Source of the DNA: Lysobacteraceae bacterium
Lineage (GTDB): Bacteria; Bdellovibrionota; UBA1018; JAGTJX01
Direction: 5' to 3'
Length of the DNA: 64,000 nt
NCBI GenBank assembly: GCA_023657465.1
Contig: JAGTJX010000002.1
Location: 62,001-126,000 of the forward strand
The first letter of the stretch is position 1. Each line of letters opens with the position of its first letter. The notes beneath the pieces are model-generated. The model ran no database searches. It was not told the origin of the DNA and saw only the letters and a list, made by a program, of their open reading frames with translations. The position numbers and the translations under genes are program-made. Shown here piece by piece: positions 8,066 to 17,690 of the stretch.

Positions 8066-9337
8066 TTATTTGAGGAGTTCACGAATGTAAAGTTTGCCTT
8101 CTTCAACTCCTGGCTGATCGTACGGATTTACTCCCAAACGCTCAGCTATGTAGGCTGTGCCTACGCAAAAGAAGAATAAAGCTGCTCCCATGGCGGATTC
8201 ATCGAGTTTTTCGATAGTCAGAGTCCAGTTGGGACGTGGACGACGTGAGAGGACGCGCGCAATAGCCTGGTGCTCTACGTTGAGGAGCTTGTGCAGTGAG
8301 TGGCCGCGGAGTTGCTCAAAAGAAGAGTAAGGACCCTGTGAAGTAGACGGGATCATGGCGGGGTCATCGACCTGATGGATATTCACGAAGCCTGTGATTT
8401 TGTCATTAGGACCATCTCGTAGGAGTTGAAGGAGACTGTGTTGATCGGTTGCGCCAACTCCTGCTACTGGAGTGTAGCCCTTTGAATCCTTACCAAGGCT
8501 TTCGCCCCAGAGTTGTACCCACCAAGAGCCCATGAGTTTCAGACGAGTAGAGTAGGGCATGAGCACGTGAATAGGCTGACGTTCGCTAAGAGTAAAAATT
8601 CTTTCGAATGTCGTGAAGATCACGTTCTTGTCTGATTCGGTGTTCTCGCAATACTCCCTGATTTGAGACGCTCCGTGAAGGAACTTCTCGGGATCTAAAC
8701 CCGCAAGTTTGGCTGCGAATAATCCTACGGGAGTAAAAATACTGAATCTTCCACCAATGGTCGGAGCAATGTGCAGTGTAGGGATTTGATTCTTCGTCGC
8801 CCAAGTTTTCAGATCACCTTTGGATGGGTCAGTGATTGCAATCATGTTTGACTTCACTCGTTCTGGTTTAAGCCATTGTAGTGCAATGAGAAACTGCGCG
8901 ATGGTTTCATACGTCGTTCCTGATTTAGTGACGACCACTACAAGTGTGGTTTCAGGATTGAGTTTCTTAAGTTTTAAATTCCAATCAATCGCATCTGGAT
9001 TTTCTACAAAATGAAATCCCATTTCATTCGTGCGCAAATGCTCAAGCGAAGAAAGAAGAGTGATGGGACCTAGTGCGCTTCCACCAATTCCTAAGAAAAG
9101 GCAGTCGGTAAATTTTTTGGATTCTAGAATTTTTTCTGCGAGATTGATCGATTCATTGATTTGAGACAGATTATAATCAATGGGTGCAGAGTAGAAGTCA
9201 GAGTCTTTTTTTGTGATTCTGGCTTTTGCTTTAGTCCACGCGGTGTTGATCGAAGAAGAATCAATAGTCATCACTTGAAGCCCGCTCCAATCCACGCTAA
9301 GAGCAGATGATCCAATTTTTGATGCTTGTAAACTCAT
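8066..9337 (-). CDS. pgi: Glucose-6-phosphate isomerase
   Basis: 423 residues. It interconverts glucose-6-phosphate and fructose-6-phosphate in the cytoplasm. Two SIS half-domains are visible: FLGIGGSALGP and TKSGTTYET bind the sugar phosphate, GGRFSIFTPVG follows, and QLWGESLGKD carries the Glu of the active site. Near the C-terminus, QPGVEEGK is the conserved ending. The length is shorter than the 550-residue E. coli type and fits the compact bacterial type. The start overlaps the preceding acyl-CoA dehydrogenase stop by 4 bases, so it belongs to that operon. Confidence 0.93.
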   Translation of the reverse strand: MSLQASKIGSSALSVDWSGLQVMTIDSSSINTAWTKAKARITKKDSDFYSAPIDYNLSQINESINLAEKILESKKFTDCLFLGIGGSALGPITLLSSLEHLRTNEMGFHFVENPDAIDWNLKLKKLNPETTLVVVVTKSGTTYETIAQFLIALQWLKPERVKSNMIAITDPSKGDLKTWATKNQIPTLHIAPTIGGRFSIFTPVGLFAAKLAGLDPEKFLHGASQIREYCENTESDKNVIFTTFERIFTLSERQPIHVLMPYSTRLKLMGSWWVQLWGESLGKDSKGYTPVAGVGATDQHSLLQLLRDGPNDKITGFVNIHQVDDPAMIPSTSQGPYSSFEQLRGHSLHKLLNVEHQAIARVLSRRPRPNWTLTIEKLDESAMGAALFFFCVGTAYIAERLGVNPYDQPGVEEGKLYIRELLK

Positions 9338-10482
9338 TGTGTCAGCTCCCGACCGATGATCATGCGTTGAATTTGATTGGTGCCTTCAACGATTTGCAGA
9401 ACCTTTGCTTCTCGCATGTAGCGCTCGACTGGGAATTCTTGGGTGTAACCCGATCCACCGAGTACTTGCACCGCATCGGTCGTTACTTTCATTGCCATAT
9501 CTGTGGAGAAGAGCTTCGCCATTGCTGAAGCTAAAGAGAAAGGGGCTTTCTGATCCTTGAGCCAGGCAGCTCTTTGAACGAGAAGACGTGAGGCTTCAAG
9601 AGAAGTAGCCATATCCGCAAGCATGAAGCTGATACCTTGAAATGAACTTATTTTTTGTCCAAATTGTTCACGTGTCTTAGATTGCTTGATAGCAACTTCA
9701 AGTGCAGCACGAGCAACTCCGAGCGCAGTAGCGCCGATGGTGATTCTGCCACTATCGAGTGCTTGTATCGCGACTTTGAATCCATCGCCTTCCTTGCCTA
9801 GTAAATTTTCTTCAGGTACTTCGAGATCTTCAAGCACGAGTTCCATCGTGTGAGAAGTGTGGAGACCCATTTTTTTCTCTCGTTTACCTAATCCAAAGCC
9901 TTTCATCGATTTCTCAACGATGAATGCACTCACACCCTTACCGCCAGGTCCGCCAGTCCTGGCCATGAGGATGATCACTTCCGCGATGTCGGCTTGAGAG
10001 ATCCAGAGCTTAGTGCCGTTGATGATGTAGTTTTTACCTTTTTTTACAGCTTGAGTACGTAGGCTGGCAGCGTCCGATCCTGAGGATGCTTCACTGAGAC
10101 CAAATGCTCCGATGCCATTACCCATAGCGAGTCTAGGGATGTATTTCTTCTTCTGAGCTTCCGAGCCGTAAGTTTGAATCGCATTTTGTGCGAGCCCGGT
10201 GACAGCGACACTGATCGCATATCCTGCGTTCACTGCTGCAAGCTCTTCGATGACTGCAATGTACTCTTGGTACCCTAGAGCGCCGCCGCCGAACTCCTCA
10301 GCAACAGGAACTCCGGTGAGTCCTAAGCTCCCTAATCTTGCGATGAGTTCGGGTCTGAATTTTTCATCGTGCTCGTCTTGCTCGATATGAAGTGCGAGTT
10401 CGGTTTGAGAAAACTTCCTGGCAAGCTTCCTAATCTCAGCCGCCATCTCTGATTCATGAATCGTGTTAATGAAATCGCTCAT
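9334..10482 (-). CDS. Acyl-CoA dehydrogenase, short-chain type
   Basis: 382 residues. This FAD enzyme introduces the alpha-beta double bond in acyl-CoA. Visible: GAFGLSEASSGSD (flavin/substrate region), WISQADIA, the C-terminal helical domain, QVLGGSGYTQEFPVERYMREAK, and EGTNQIQR, whose Glu (E366) is the catalytic base position of short- and medium-chain enzymes. It overlaps the upstream paralogue by 4 bases and pgi by 4 bases. The two dehydrogenases have different base positions, so they probably take different acyl-CoAs (fatty-acid or branched-chain amino-acid breakdown). Confidence 0.88.
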   Translation of the reverse strand: MSDFINTIHESEMAAEIRKLARKFSQTELALHIEQDEHDEKFRPELIARLGSLGLTGVPVAEEFGGGALGYQEYIAVIEELAAVNAGYAISVAVTGLAQNAIQTYGSEAQKKKYIPRLAMGNGIGAFGLSEASSGSDAASLRTQAVKKGKNYIINGTKLWISQADIAEVIILMARTGGPGGKGVSAFIVEKSMKGFGLGKREKKMGLHTSHTMELVLEDLEVPEENLLGKEGDGFKVAIQALDSGRITIGATALGVARAALEVAIKQSKTREQFGQKISSFQGISFMLADMATSLEASRLLVQRAAWLKDQKAPFSLASAMAKLFSTDMAMKVTTDAVQVLGGSGYTQEFPVERYMREAKVLQIVEGTNQIQRMIIGRELTQ

Positions 10483-11636
10483 AGATCAGCGACTTCTCCC
10501 AACATATGGCGAGCTATGATCACGCGCAGAATCTCGTTAGTACCTGCGCCAATCTCCATGAGCTTGGCGTCGCGCATGAAGCGCTCCACTGGGAACTCAC
10601 GAGTGTAGCCATAGCCACCTAAGATTTGAATCGCATCTAATGCAACTTGTGTTGCCATCTGTGCAGATTGAAGTTTTGCTTTTGCAGCCATCATGGAGGC
10701 TTCACGGCCGACCATGAGACCTTCATCCCACATCTTGGCAGAGTTGTAGGTGAGAGCACGACACGCCTCATACCAAGCTGATGCTTCAGTCAATCGCTCT
10801 TGGATTTGCTGGAATGCGCCGATGGGCTTCCCGAATTGTTTACGTTCCTTCGCATACTGAGTAGCACACTCGATTGCCCCACGTGCACAACCTAGGCTGA
10901 TTCCTGAGATGGTGATGCGTTCGATGTCGAGATTCTTCATCATCGCTTTTACGCTTCCGTTTTCTGGACCCACACGATGAGCCTCGGACAATTCGCATCC
11001 TTCGAATACGAGTTCGCCCGTGGGAGATGCTCTCATTCCCATTTTCTTAAACTTCTTTCCGGTAGAGAAGCCTTCCATTCCGCGCTCAACCATGAATGTA
11101 GAAAGATTGCGTTTGTCGCTGCCTGTTTTAGCGTAGACATAGAACACATCACCGATAGGGCCATTAGTGATCCAAGTTTTTGTTCCAGTGAGAGTGTAAC
11201 CAGATCCTTTTTTCTCAGCCTTCGTCGTCATGCCGAGAGCGTCAGATCCTGCACCAGGTTCACTCATTCCCATGCCGCCGATGTGTTCTCCACTCATGAG
11301 TTTAGGTAAATATTTATTCTTTTGCTCAGTAGATCCATTATTTGAAATTTGATTCACACAGAGAATCGTGTGAGCGAGATACGAGAGAGTCGTTGATGCG
11401 TCGATGGCGCCCATTTCTTCCATAGCAATGGTTGCAGCGACTGCGCCCATTGCTGTTCCACCGAATTCTTCAGGAACAGTGATTCCTAGGAGGCCTAATT
11501 CTCCCATTTTTTTGAAGGATTCACGGTTGAATCCTTCTTCTTCATCTAGCTTTTCGATTTTGGGTAAGAGCTCGCTCTTCGCAAATGCACGAACGGACTC
11601 TTGTAACATTTTTTGCTCTTCTGAAAAAAACCACAT
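10479..11636 (-). CDS. Acyl-CoA dehydrogenase, isovaleryl-CoA dehydrogenase type
   Basis: 385 residues, same fold as the gene after it (MGMSEPGAGSD, WITNG, ILGGYGYTREFPVERFMRDAK). Here the C-terminal position reads IGAGTNEI, without the Glu of short-chain enzymes, while LDIERI carries Glu239. In isovaleryl-CoA dehydrogenases the catalytic Glu lies in just such an LDLERL motif. A leucine-degradation role is therefore likely but unproven, because no methylcrotonyl-CoA carboxylase genes are in view. It is the first gene of the minus-strand operon that runs to 5242. Confidence 0.85.
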   Translation of the reverse strand: MWFFSEEQKMLQESVRAFAKSELLPKIEKLDEEEGFNRESFKKMGELGLLGITVPEEFGGTAMGAVAATIAMEEMGAIDASTTLSYLAHTILCVNQISNNGSTEQKNKYLPKLMSGEHIGGMGMSEPGAGSDALGMTTKAEKKGSGYTLTGTKTWITNGPIGDVFYVYAKTGSDKRNLSTFMVERGMEGFSTGKKFKKMGMRASPTGELVFEGCELSEAHRVGPENGSVKAMMKNLDIERITISGISLGCARGAIECATQYAKERKQFGKPIGAFQQIQERLTEASAWYEACRALTYNSAKMWDEGLMVGREASMMAAKAKLQSAQMATQVALDAIQILGGYGYTREFPVERFMRDAKLMEIGAGTNEILRVIIARHMLGEVADL

Positions 11637-11682
11637 AAGCCATGACTCCTTGTCAAAGACATGTCATACTTTGCCTAAGGGT

Positions 11683-13467
11683 ATGGTGGAAGTCAAAAAC
11701 ACGATTAGGTGGGTGATTAATGCTTGGGATGTTCCTGCACATCAAGTGGGACCTACGTTCGATCACCTCATGCAAAAAGGGTTACTGTCCTTTGTTACAT
11801 TTGTACCTTGGCAAGGCGTAGAAAACGATATTTCTAGGGTATTTACCCGTTTCCTTCAACACGCTTACGAGCGCAGACTGAATGTAAAACTGGTAGTGAC
11901 TCCAGAGTTGGGAATGACCTATCCCTGGTGCGGAGTTCCTAAAGAATTAGCGCTCGATTCAACTCACCAAGCCAAATCCAAGCTTCATGGTGAAATCAAT
12001 ATTTTAACGCCTAACGTTAACTTTAATTTACCGAGTTTATATTCTGCAGAGTTTCAAAAGCGTTATTTTTCATTCTTAGTTCGTTTCGAGTCCATGTTGA
12101 AAGACTTTTGCGACCTGAATCCAGGTGCAGCACAGCATCTCACAGTTTCAGTGGGAGGGAGTTTTTTCAAATACTACCGCTCAGCAGTTGCGTCGACTTA
12201 CCAAGATTTTGGAACCGAAGCGGGAGATTACTCTCTCTCAGCAGATTTAGAATTCAGAAAATATCTTGAGCAACGTCACGATCCGCTGAGTAGGAAAAAA
12301 CAGCGTGGCAGTGAATCCGCTCAGTACCGATCATTTCAGAGATATTTTGAAGAACTCTTCCGCACTAAGATTCAGCAGCTTTTCATCAAGCGCAACCCAG
12401 GTTGGAAGCTTGAGCAGCTCGAGTGTTTCACTCCTGAGTTAGATCCTGTGTTTCACATGGAGAACTTCTGGGCACACACACTGAAGAAACCTATGGATTT
12501 GTTTAAGTTAGGTCATTACCTCACGAGCGCCTTCTCACGCAGAAGCCGTTGGGCAGGAGTGAATTCTCAGCCTACACTATTCTGGACAGAGTCCTCTCAC
12601 TACGGGCAGAACACTCCCGCGCGTAAACAGAACGCATTTTTTCAATCCTTCATGACCACTGTCAGCGCAGATGGCGAACTTTGGATTTCACCTGAGGATT
12701 GGTTCTCATTCTCTGAATCATTCAGAGATCGTATCGAACTCATCAGTAAACAGTCGCAGAATGAGGAATGGCGCACGCGAGATCAAATTTACGTTCTCAC
12801 TCCGCACCTCTGGTCGACCGAAAAAAGCATTCAGCTCATCTTGGATCAGCTTTCAGAGTTAGGTTGGAAACAAGGAGTACGATTCGTTCAGGATCTATAC
12901 GAGATTCCTGAGAGTATTCGGCCGTTTTTCATTCTCATCGATCCAGATTATGAGTTCAGTGAAGTTCAGTCATCTGAGCTTCTCTCTAAGGTGAGACGAT
13001 CGCATTCGGTTTGGTTCATGTCTGAGGATTCACTAGCAGATCCATCTCTCGCAACTCATCAACACGCGATTCACATCGATCAAGGCATTTCTTGTAGGAT
13101 ACTTCCAATTGAGAATGCGAAGTGGGTAGTCTATAGAATGACTGATTCATTCATGGCTTTGAAGAGTCTGATCTCTCAGATTTCGAATTTATTCGGTGAT
13201 GCTCCTTACCTTAAGTCTTCACATGAAGCAGTGAAGACGCTGAATTGTGAAACTAATAAGGGTGAGCAAGTGCATTTCTTCTTCAATCCTACTGAGAAGC
13301 CTCAGTCACTCTCTGTTCGTTTTCCGAAAACAAGAGCTGTGGGATCCTTCGCTGGCAAAGAAATGCCACTCCAAATGAGCGCTCTTGCTGCAATTACTTT
13401 TACTTCTTATCAAACGGAAAAAATGAAAGAACAAAATGGAAATCAAGAACGACTGGAAAGCATTTAG
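11683..13467 (+). CDS. Putative TIM-barrel glycoside-hydrolase-like protein
   Basis: About 594 residues. The frame is open upstream to 11404, but that part is antisense to the dehydrogenase; the ATG at 11683 is taken, with AAGG just before it. The N-terminal 150 residues (WVINAWDVPAHQ, FVTFVPWQGVEND, LNVKLVVTPELGMTYPWCGVP) resemble the first strands of family 14/42-type TIM barrels. The strand where such enzymes hold the acid/base Glu reads LTVSVGGSFFKYY, without a Glu, but a later LFWTESSHYG could hold a nucleophile. Activity is uncertain. No signal peptide is seen. It overlaps the next gene by 32 bases. Confidence 0.65.
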   Translation: MVEVKNTIRWVINAWDVPAHQVGPTFDHLMQKGLLSFVTFVPWQGVENDISRVFTRFLQHAYERRLNVKLVVTPELGMTYPWCGVPKELALDSTHQAKSKLHGEINILTPNVNFNLPSLYSAEFQKRYFSFLVRFESMLKDFCDLNPGAAQHLTVSVGGSFFKYYRSAVASTYQDFGTEAGDYSLSADLEFRKYLEQRHDPLSRKKQRGSESAQYRSFQRYFEELFRTKIQQLFIKRNPGWKLEQLECFTPELDPVFHMENFWAHTLKKPMDLFKLGHYLTSAFSRRSRWAGVNSQPTLFWTESSHYGQNTPARKQNAFFQSFMTTVSADGELWISPEDWFSFSESFRDRIELISKQSQNEEWRTRDQIYVLTPHLWSTEKSIQLILDQLSELGWKQGVRFVQDLYEIPESIRPFFILIDPDYEFSEVQSSELLSKVRRSHSVWFMSEDSLADPSLATHQHAIHIDQGISCRILPIENAKWVVYRMTDSFMALKSLISQISNLFGDAPYLKSSHEAVKTLNCETNKGEQVHFFFNPTEKPQSLSVRFPKTRAVGSFAGKEMPLQMSALAAITFTSYQTEKMKEQNGNQERLESI

Positions 13468-14176
13468 ACAGCTCTGGAGTTTTAACCAGACCGCGCTTGT
13501 TCCAGTGGACGAGCAGGCAATCTATTGCGTGATCGACGGCGAGTGGATCATTGATGCTTCAACTCGGAATCAAAGCTTATCCGAATGGGTAGGGTCTCCT
13601 GTGAGCGAGTTTGCACGTGAATTCTCTAATCGTAAACTCTTCATCATTCATCTTTCTGATCTTAATGCATTTACGAATCAAGGTTGGATACAATCTCGTT
13701 TTGAATCGGAGTCGTTTGAATCCACCAGTGGTGCGGGTCTCTTGAAGAACGCGTCTATGAGGAAAAACAAAAAGGCTCCAACAGGAATTGATCTAGGATT
13801 CAGATCGTTCTTAGATGGTTTATTTGCAGGAAGACTGAAGAGATTCTTACCTGTAGAGTTTGGAATGTTTATTCAGCTCACTCGTGATGATGCTCCCCAT
13901 GGATTTTTTGTGAGCTTCAAAAACAAAGAACTCGATTTCTGTGTCGCACCTTCATTCCCACCTACTGTCGATGACAAGGTTCGTTTCTTAAGTGAGAAGC
14001 ATTTGATCCCTGTCATCGGTATTGAATGTCATAGTCTTGATTGGAAGAAGTGGAACATGGCTGAGAATCCATGGAGCGAAATTCGCCAGTCATTCAAAGA
14101 CGGTGGCATTCGCGTTTCTCATGGTAAGAAGTGGGTCTCGCGTGTTCTCTTTGCAAAAGCTGTTTTAGGATTTTGA
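13436..14176 (+). CDS. Hypothetical protein coupled to the TIM-barrel protein
   Basis: 246 residues, soluble, no signal peptide, no motif I recognise. The ATG at 13436 lies inside the end of the preceding gene (32-base overlap, different frame), so the two are almost certainly co-translated and may work together. A mid-section DLGFRSFLDGLFAGRLKRFLPVEFG and the aromatic-rich C-terminal half look folded. A glycosyltransferase gene follows after 61 AT-rich bases. Confidence 0.6.
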   Translation: MEIKNDWKAFRQLWSFNQTALVPVDEQAIYCVIDGEWIIDASTRNQSLSEWVGSPVSEFAREFSNRKLFIIHLSDLNAFTNQGWIQSRFESESFESTSGAGLLKNASMRKNKKAPTGIDLGFRSFLDGLFAGRLKRFLPVEFGMFIQLTRDDAPHGFFVSFKNKELDFCVAPSFPPTVDDKVRFLSEKHLIPVIGIECHSLDWKKWNMAENPWSEIRQSFKDGGIRVSHGKKWVSRVLFAKAVLGF

Positions 14177-14237
14177 TTCCTTTTTTTTAATCTCGATTTA
14201 AGTTTACTTAACTTCATCGTTAAAATATTACTTAATT

Positions 14238-15185
14238 GTGAATGTTTGCATCGTAATTCCATCATACAAAGTTCAGAAAACTATACTCAAAGTACTTTCT
14301 GCTGTGGGACGAGATGTTTCTCTTATCATTGTGGTTGATGATGCTTGTCCTGAGGGTTCGGGCAAGATTGTTCAATCTCAATGTCGAGATCCCAGAGTCA
14401 AGGTTCTCTTTCATCACGAAAACCAAGGCGTAGGTGGTGCCGTTTGTACGGGATATCAGGCCGCGCTCGAAGAAAAGATGGACATCATCGTCAAGCTTGA
14501 TAGCGATGGACAGATGGATCCTTGCTTCATAGGTACTCTCATCAAACCGATCGTTGAAGGCCGAGCTGATTACACTAAGGGGAACAGGTTTTTTAAGTTG
14601 AGTTCGCTCAGATCAATGCCGTTTATAAGACTCTTCGGGAACTCAGTCCTCTCATTCGTTGCGAAACTCACGAGTGGATATTGGAATGTGATGGATCCGA
14701 CGAATGGATTTACTGCAGTTTATTCCACTGTTCTGAAACAGATCGATCTTACGAAGCTTGACCGAAGATACTTTTTTGAAAGTGATATGCTGTTTAGATT
14801 AGGCACGATACGAGCTGTCGTGGCTGATGTCCCAATGGACGCTCTGTATGGTGATGAAGAGAGTCATCTGAGTGTGATTCGAGTGTTGTTTGAGTTTCCT
14901 CTGAAGTATTTTTCGAGATCTCTAAAAAGATTTTTTTACAGCTACGTTCTGAGAGATTTCAATTTGGGATCCATTCAGTTTTTTTTAGGAATGACTCTTT
15001 GTCTATTTGGTGGAGTATTCGGAGTTTGGCGCTATTACCTTTCTGTACATACAGGAGTTCCAGCGACGAGTGGACAGGTCATGATCGCGGGTCTCCCCGT
15101 TATTTTAGGTTTTCAGAGTCTCTGGGCAGCTCTTCAATTCGATGTCACGAATCTGCCTAAGCAACCCTTACAACGAATGGAGTAA
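14238..15185 (+). CDS. Family 2 glycosyltransferase with C-terminal membrane segments
   Basis: 315 residues. The GT-A fold starts at once (VCIVIPSYKV), with VVDDACPEGSG and the metal-binding LDSDGQMDP; NQGVGGAVCTGY is the usual nucleotide-sugar loop. Two hydrophobic segments end the protein (SIQFFLGMTLCLFGGVFGVW and ATSGQVMIAGLPVILGFQSL), as in polyprenyl-phosphate glycosyltransferases (DPM1/GtrB-like). It probably loads a sugar on undecaprenyl phosphate at the inner membrane. It starts with GTG and is followed after 3 bases by a polytopic membrane protein, a likely partner that uses the lipid-linked sugar. Confidence 0.85.
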   Translation: MNVCIVIPSYKVQKTILKVLSAVGRDVSLIIVVDDACPEGSGKIVQSQCRDPRVKVLFHHENQGVGGAVCTGYQAALEEKMDIIVKLDSDGQMDPCFIGTLIKPIVEGRADYTKGNRFFKLSSLRSMPFIRLFGNSVLSFVAKLTSGYWNVMDPTNGFTAVYSTVLKQIDLTKLDRRYFFESDMLFRLGTIRAVVADVPMDALYGDEESHLSVIRVLFEFPLKYFSRSLKRFFYSYVLRDFNLGSIQFFLGMTLCLFGGVFGVWRYYLSVHTGVPATSGQVMIAGLPVILGFQSLWAALQFDVTNLPKQPLQRME

Positions 15186-15188
15186 GTA

Positions 15189-17120
15189 GTGACCGAGAAG
15201 AAACAAATTCTACTTGTTTCAAAGATTTGGGGGGCTCTCTGGTTTGTCTCATTGCTTCTTGGGCTTCATGGGTTTTCCTTACCGATTTGGAGTGACATCA
15301 TTCACGAGCCTGGGTTTCAACCTCTCATCGGAAAAGCTCGGGGGATTCGTTCAGATGACTGGGAAGTGCTCCAGCCGTTTGCGCTTAGCCAAATAAAAGC
15401 AGTACCCGCTTTCCCGGTAATAAACCCTCTCATTGGTGATGGTCAGAACATGCTTCTAGTCGTCACAGCTCCAGTAAAGAATCAAGTTGCCTTTTTTAGG
15501 CCCCATACTTGGGGTTATTTTCTGAGCGGAGATTTTGGTTTATCTTGGTGTTGGAACTTCTATGTATATAGTTTTCTATTTTCGTTTTTCTTTTTGTTTC
15601 TTCTTTGTACAAGAAACGCAGTTTACTTATCCGCAGTAGGATCGTTTGCACTTCTATTTTCTCCGTTTTTTCAGTTCTGGGCTTTGAACTCAGCATCGCT
15701 CGCAGCTGAAGGAGCGCTTTCTGTAGCTCTTGCTACCCTTCTGTTTTTAAGTAGAGGAGGAAGAAAATCGATTCTCTTAGGATTAGTCTTGGGCTGGTCG
15801 CTCACTTGTTTTGCTTATTGGCTTTATCCAGCGTTTCAGGTTCCTGTAGCTTGGGTGGGGCTTGCGATATTTACTGGGCTTTTTTGGAGGCATAAACAAA
15901 GCGGGCTAGTTATTTTTTGGGATATTAATAAAACTGTCGGATTAGCGCTTGCGATACTCATTCCACTCATCTCGTTATGTTTGTTTTATATCGATGCCAA
16001 AGATGCAATCAGTGCGATGGCAAACACCGTATATCCAGGTCAGAGAGTGTCTTATGGAGGTCAGTTTGCGTTTTGGCCTCTTTTTTCTAATAATTTGATT
16101 CCTTTTGGAATTATTCGTCAGTACAAGAATTTTTCCAATATATGCGAGTCAGCTTCTTCTATTTTAATCTATCCAGTACTTTTTGTTTTTATTTTTAAAC
16201 AACTTATTAATAAAAAAGTAGATCCAGTTGTCATGATGCTCGGAATAGTTCTTGTTATACTAACAGCTTGGACATGGATTCCTCTACCTCATTGGGTTGG
16301 ACGGATTAGTGGATTTTCAAGAGTGCCTGAATCTCGAGCAGTTATTGGTCACGCATTTGCGAACGTCGCATTACTAGTGACTATTTCAAGTTTATATTTT
16401 AAAAATGATCGGACTTCTTTAGAGCAAAAAAAAATTGCATTCTTATGGGGGATTAGCTGGACAACATTAGTGATGCTTTTTTTTCCTCAAGCGCTAACAG
16501 ATGCTCCTGGAGAGTCAGTGCAGAAGATGACTCAGTGGATTCTTTACGCTGTAGGTGCAAATTTTTGTTTGGCTTACTTAATTGGTTTAAAACATCGAAC
16601 AGTAATTTCTTATCTTGCTTTTTTTCATTTCATTCTGACAATTCCGTTTAATCCTATTGTTAAGGGAGGGGCGAGTGATCTTTTTGAAAACAGTCTTTTT
16701 GCTAAAACATTATTTAGTTTAGATAATGAGGCTAAAAAGAATAAGAAATGGATTGTTTTTGGAAATGCATCTTTGGCAACATTTACTAGAACCTTAGGCC
16801 TAACTACAATCAATGGCGTTCATGTTTATCCTCAAAATGACATTTGGAAAAAACTAGATCCTAAAGTCGAAAGCAGAAACATTACGAATCGTTACGCTCA
16901 TGTGCAATTTTCGTTAGCAAAATCTAATGAAACAATGACTATAAAATCACCCCAGCCCGACGTCATTGATGTGAAAATTTCTCCTCTGGATCCTAAGTTC
17001 TTATCTCTTGGTGCGACTTTTATTTTAACTCAAGAAAAACTACCTAACATGGCACATTCCCATTGGGATCTTGCCAAACATTTTGAATCTTACTGGATTT
17101 ATAAACGTATCAAGCTGTGA
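15189..17120 (+). CDS. Large polytopic membrane protein, possible GT-C-type glycosyltransferase
   Basis: 643 residues with about 11-12 hydrophobic segments, starting with one near residues 12-30. A loop after the first segment has GKARGIRSDDWEV, and a soluble tail follows about residue 500. An early acidic loop and a C-terminal soluble part are typical of lipid-linked sugar transferases and YfhO-like proteins, but no family signature is certain. The GTG start lies 3 bases after a GT2 of the polyprenyl-phosphate type, which supports transfer of that sugar to a surface glycan. The gene is visibly more AT-rich than its neighbours. Confidence 0.65.
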   Translation: MTEKKQILLVSKIWGALWFVSLLLGLHGFSLPIWSDIIHEPGFQPLIGKARGIRSDDWEVLQPFALSQIKAVPAFPVINPLIGDGQNMLLVVTAPVKNQVAFFRPHTWGYFLSGDFGLSWCWNFYVYSFLFSFFFLFLLCTRNAVYLSAVGSFALLFSPFFQFWALNSASLAAEGALSVALATLLFLSRGGRKSILLGLVLGWSLTCFAYWLYPAFQVPVAWVGLAIFTGLFWRHKQSGLVIFWDINKTVGLALAILIPLISLCLFYIDAKDAISAMANTVYPGQRVSYGGQFAFWPLFSNNLIPFGIIRQYKNFSNICESASSILIYPVLFVFIFKQLINKKVDPVVMMLGIVLVILTAWTWIPLPHWVGRISGFSRVPESRAVIGHAFANVALLVTISSLYFKNDRTSLEQKKIAFLWGISWTTLVMLFFPQALTDAPGESVQKMTQWILYAVGANFCLAYLIGLKHRTVISYLAFFHFILTIPFNPIVKGGASDLFENSLFAKTLFSLDNEAKKNKKWIVFGNASLATFTRTLGLTTINGVHVYPQNDIWKKLDPKVESRNITNRYAHVQFSLAKSNETMTIKSPQPDVIDVKISPLDPKFLSLGATFILTQEKLPNMAHSHWDLAKHFESYWIYKRIKL

Positions 17121-17132
17121 TAGTTTCCTTCC

Positions 17133-17690
17133 ATGGCACTCATGTACTCATCAGCATCGAAACTAGGTTCCAAAGCCCCACCCTTTAATCTTCCTGGAGT
17201 CGATGGCAAGCACTACACGCTCGATTCATTCCACGATCAGAAGGCGCTTCTTGTTATCTTCATGTGTAATCATTGTCCTTACGTGATTGCGGTTCAAGAC
17301 CGTATCAATGATCTTGCCAAGAAGTATGCGTCACAAGGTCTAGCAGTGATCGGTATTAATCCTAATGATCCCGAGAAGTATCCTGAAGACAGCATGGACG
17401 CAATGAAAGTGAGAGCACGTGTGATGGGCTACCAGTTTGCTTACGTTCAAGATCTCACCCAAGAAGTTGCAAAAGAATACGACGCCGTCTGCACACCTGA
17501 TCCTTTCCTCTACGAGAATGTGAATGGTGACTTCCTCCTCCGCTACCGAGGCAGGATCGATGATTCATGGAAAGATCCTGCACAAGTAAAGAAGCAGGAT
17601 CTCGCAGAGGCCATCGAAGCGATTATTAAAAAACAAAGCCTAGTGGGGGAGCAGACTCCATCCATGGGCTGCTCGATCAAGTGGCGATGA
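17133..17690 (+). CDS. Thioredoxin-fold redoxin (AhpC/TSA family)
   Basis: 185 residues. Start LGSKAPPFNLPGVDGKHYTL is the usual redoxin N-terminus. FMCNHCPYVIAVQ gives a CxxC active site (residues ~46-49), then AVIGINPND and DAVCTPDPFLY. No signal peptide, so it is likely cytoplasmic. Members with CNHCPYV are annotated as thioredoxin-family proteins, of uncertain substrate. Its stop overlaps the start of the acetyltransferase by 4 bases. Confidence 0.85.
   Translation: MALMYSSASKLGSKAPPFNLPGVDGKHYTLDSFHDQKALLVIFMCNHCPYVIAVQDRINDLAKKYASQGLAVIGINPNDPEKYPEDSMDAMKVRARVMGYQFAYVQDLTQEVAKEYDAVCTPDPFLYENVNGDFLLRYRGRIDDSWKDPAQVKKQDLAEAIEAIIKKQSLVGEQTPSMGCSIKWR

Noticed and set aside
11404-11682. N-terminal extension of the TIM-barrel protein gene
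   Set aside because: It is antisense to the acyl-CoA dehydrogenase, with Ser/Pro-rich composition; the ATG at 11683 starts the protein-like part.
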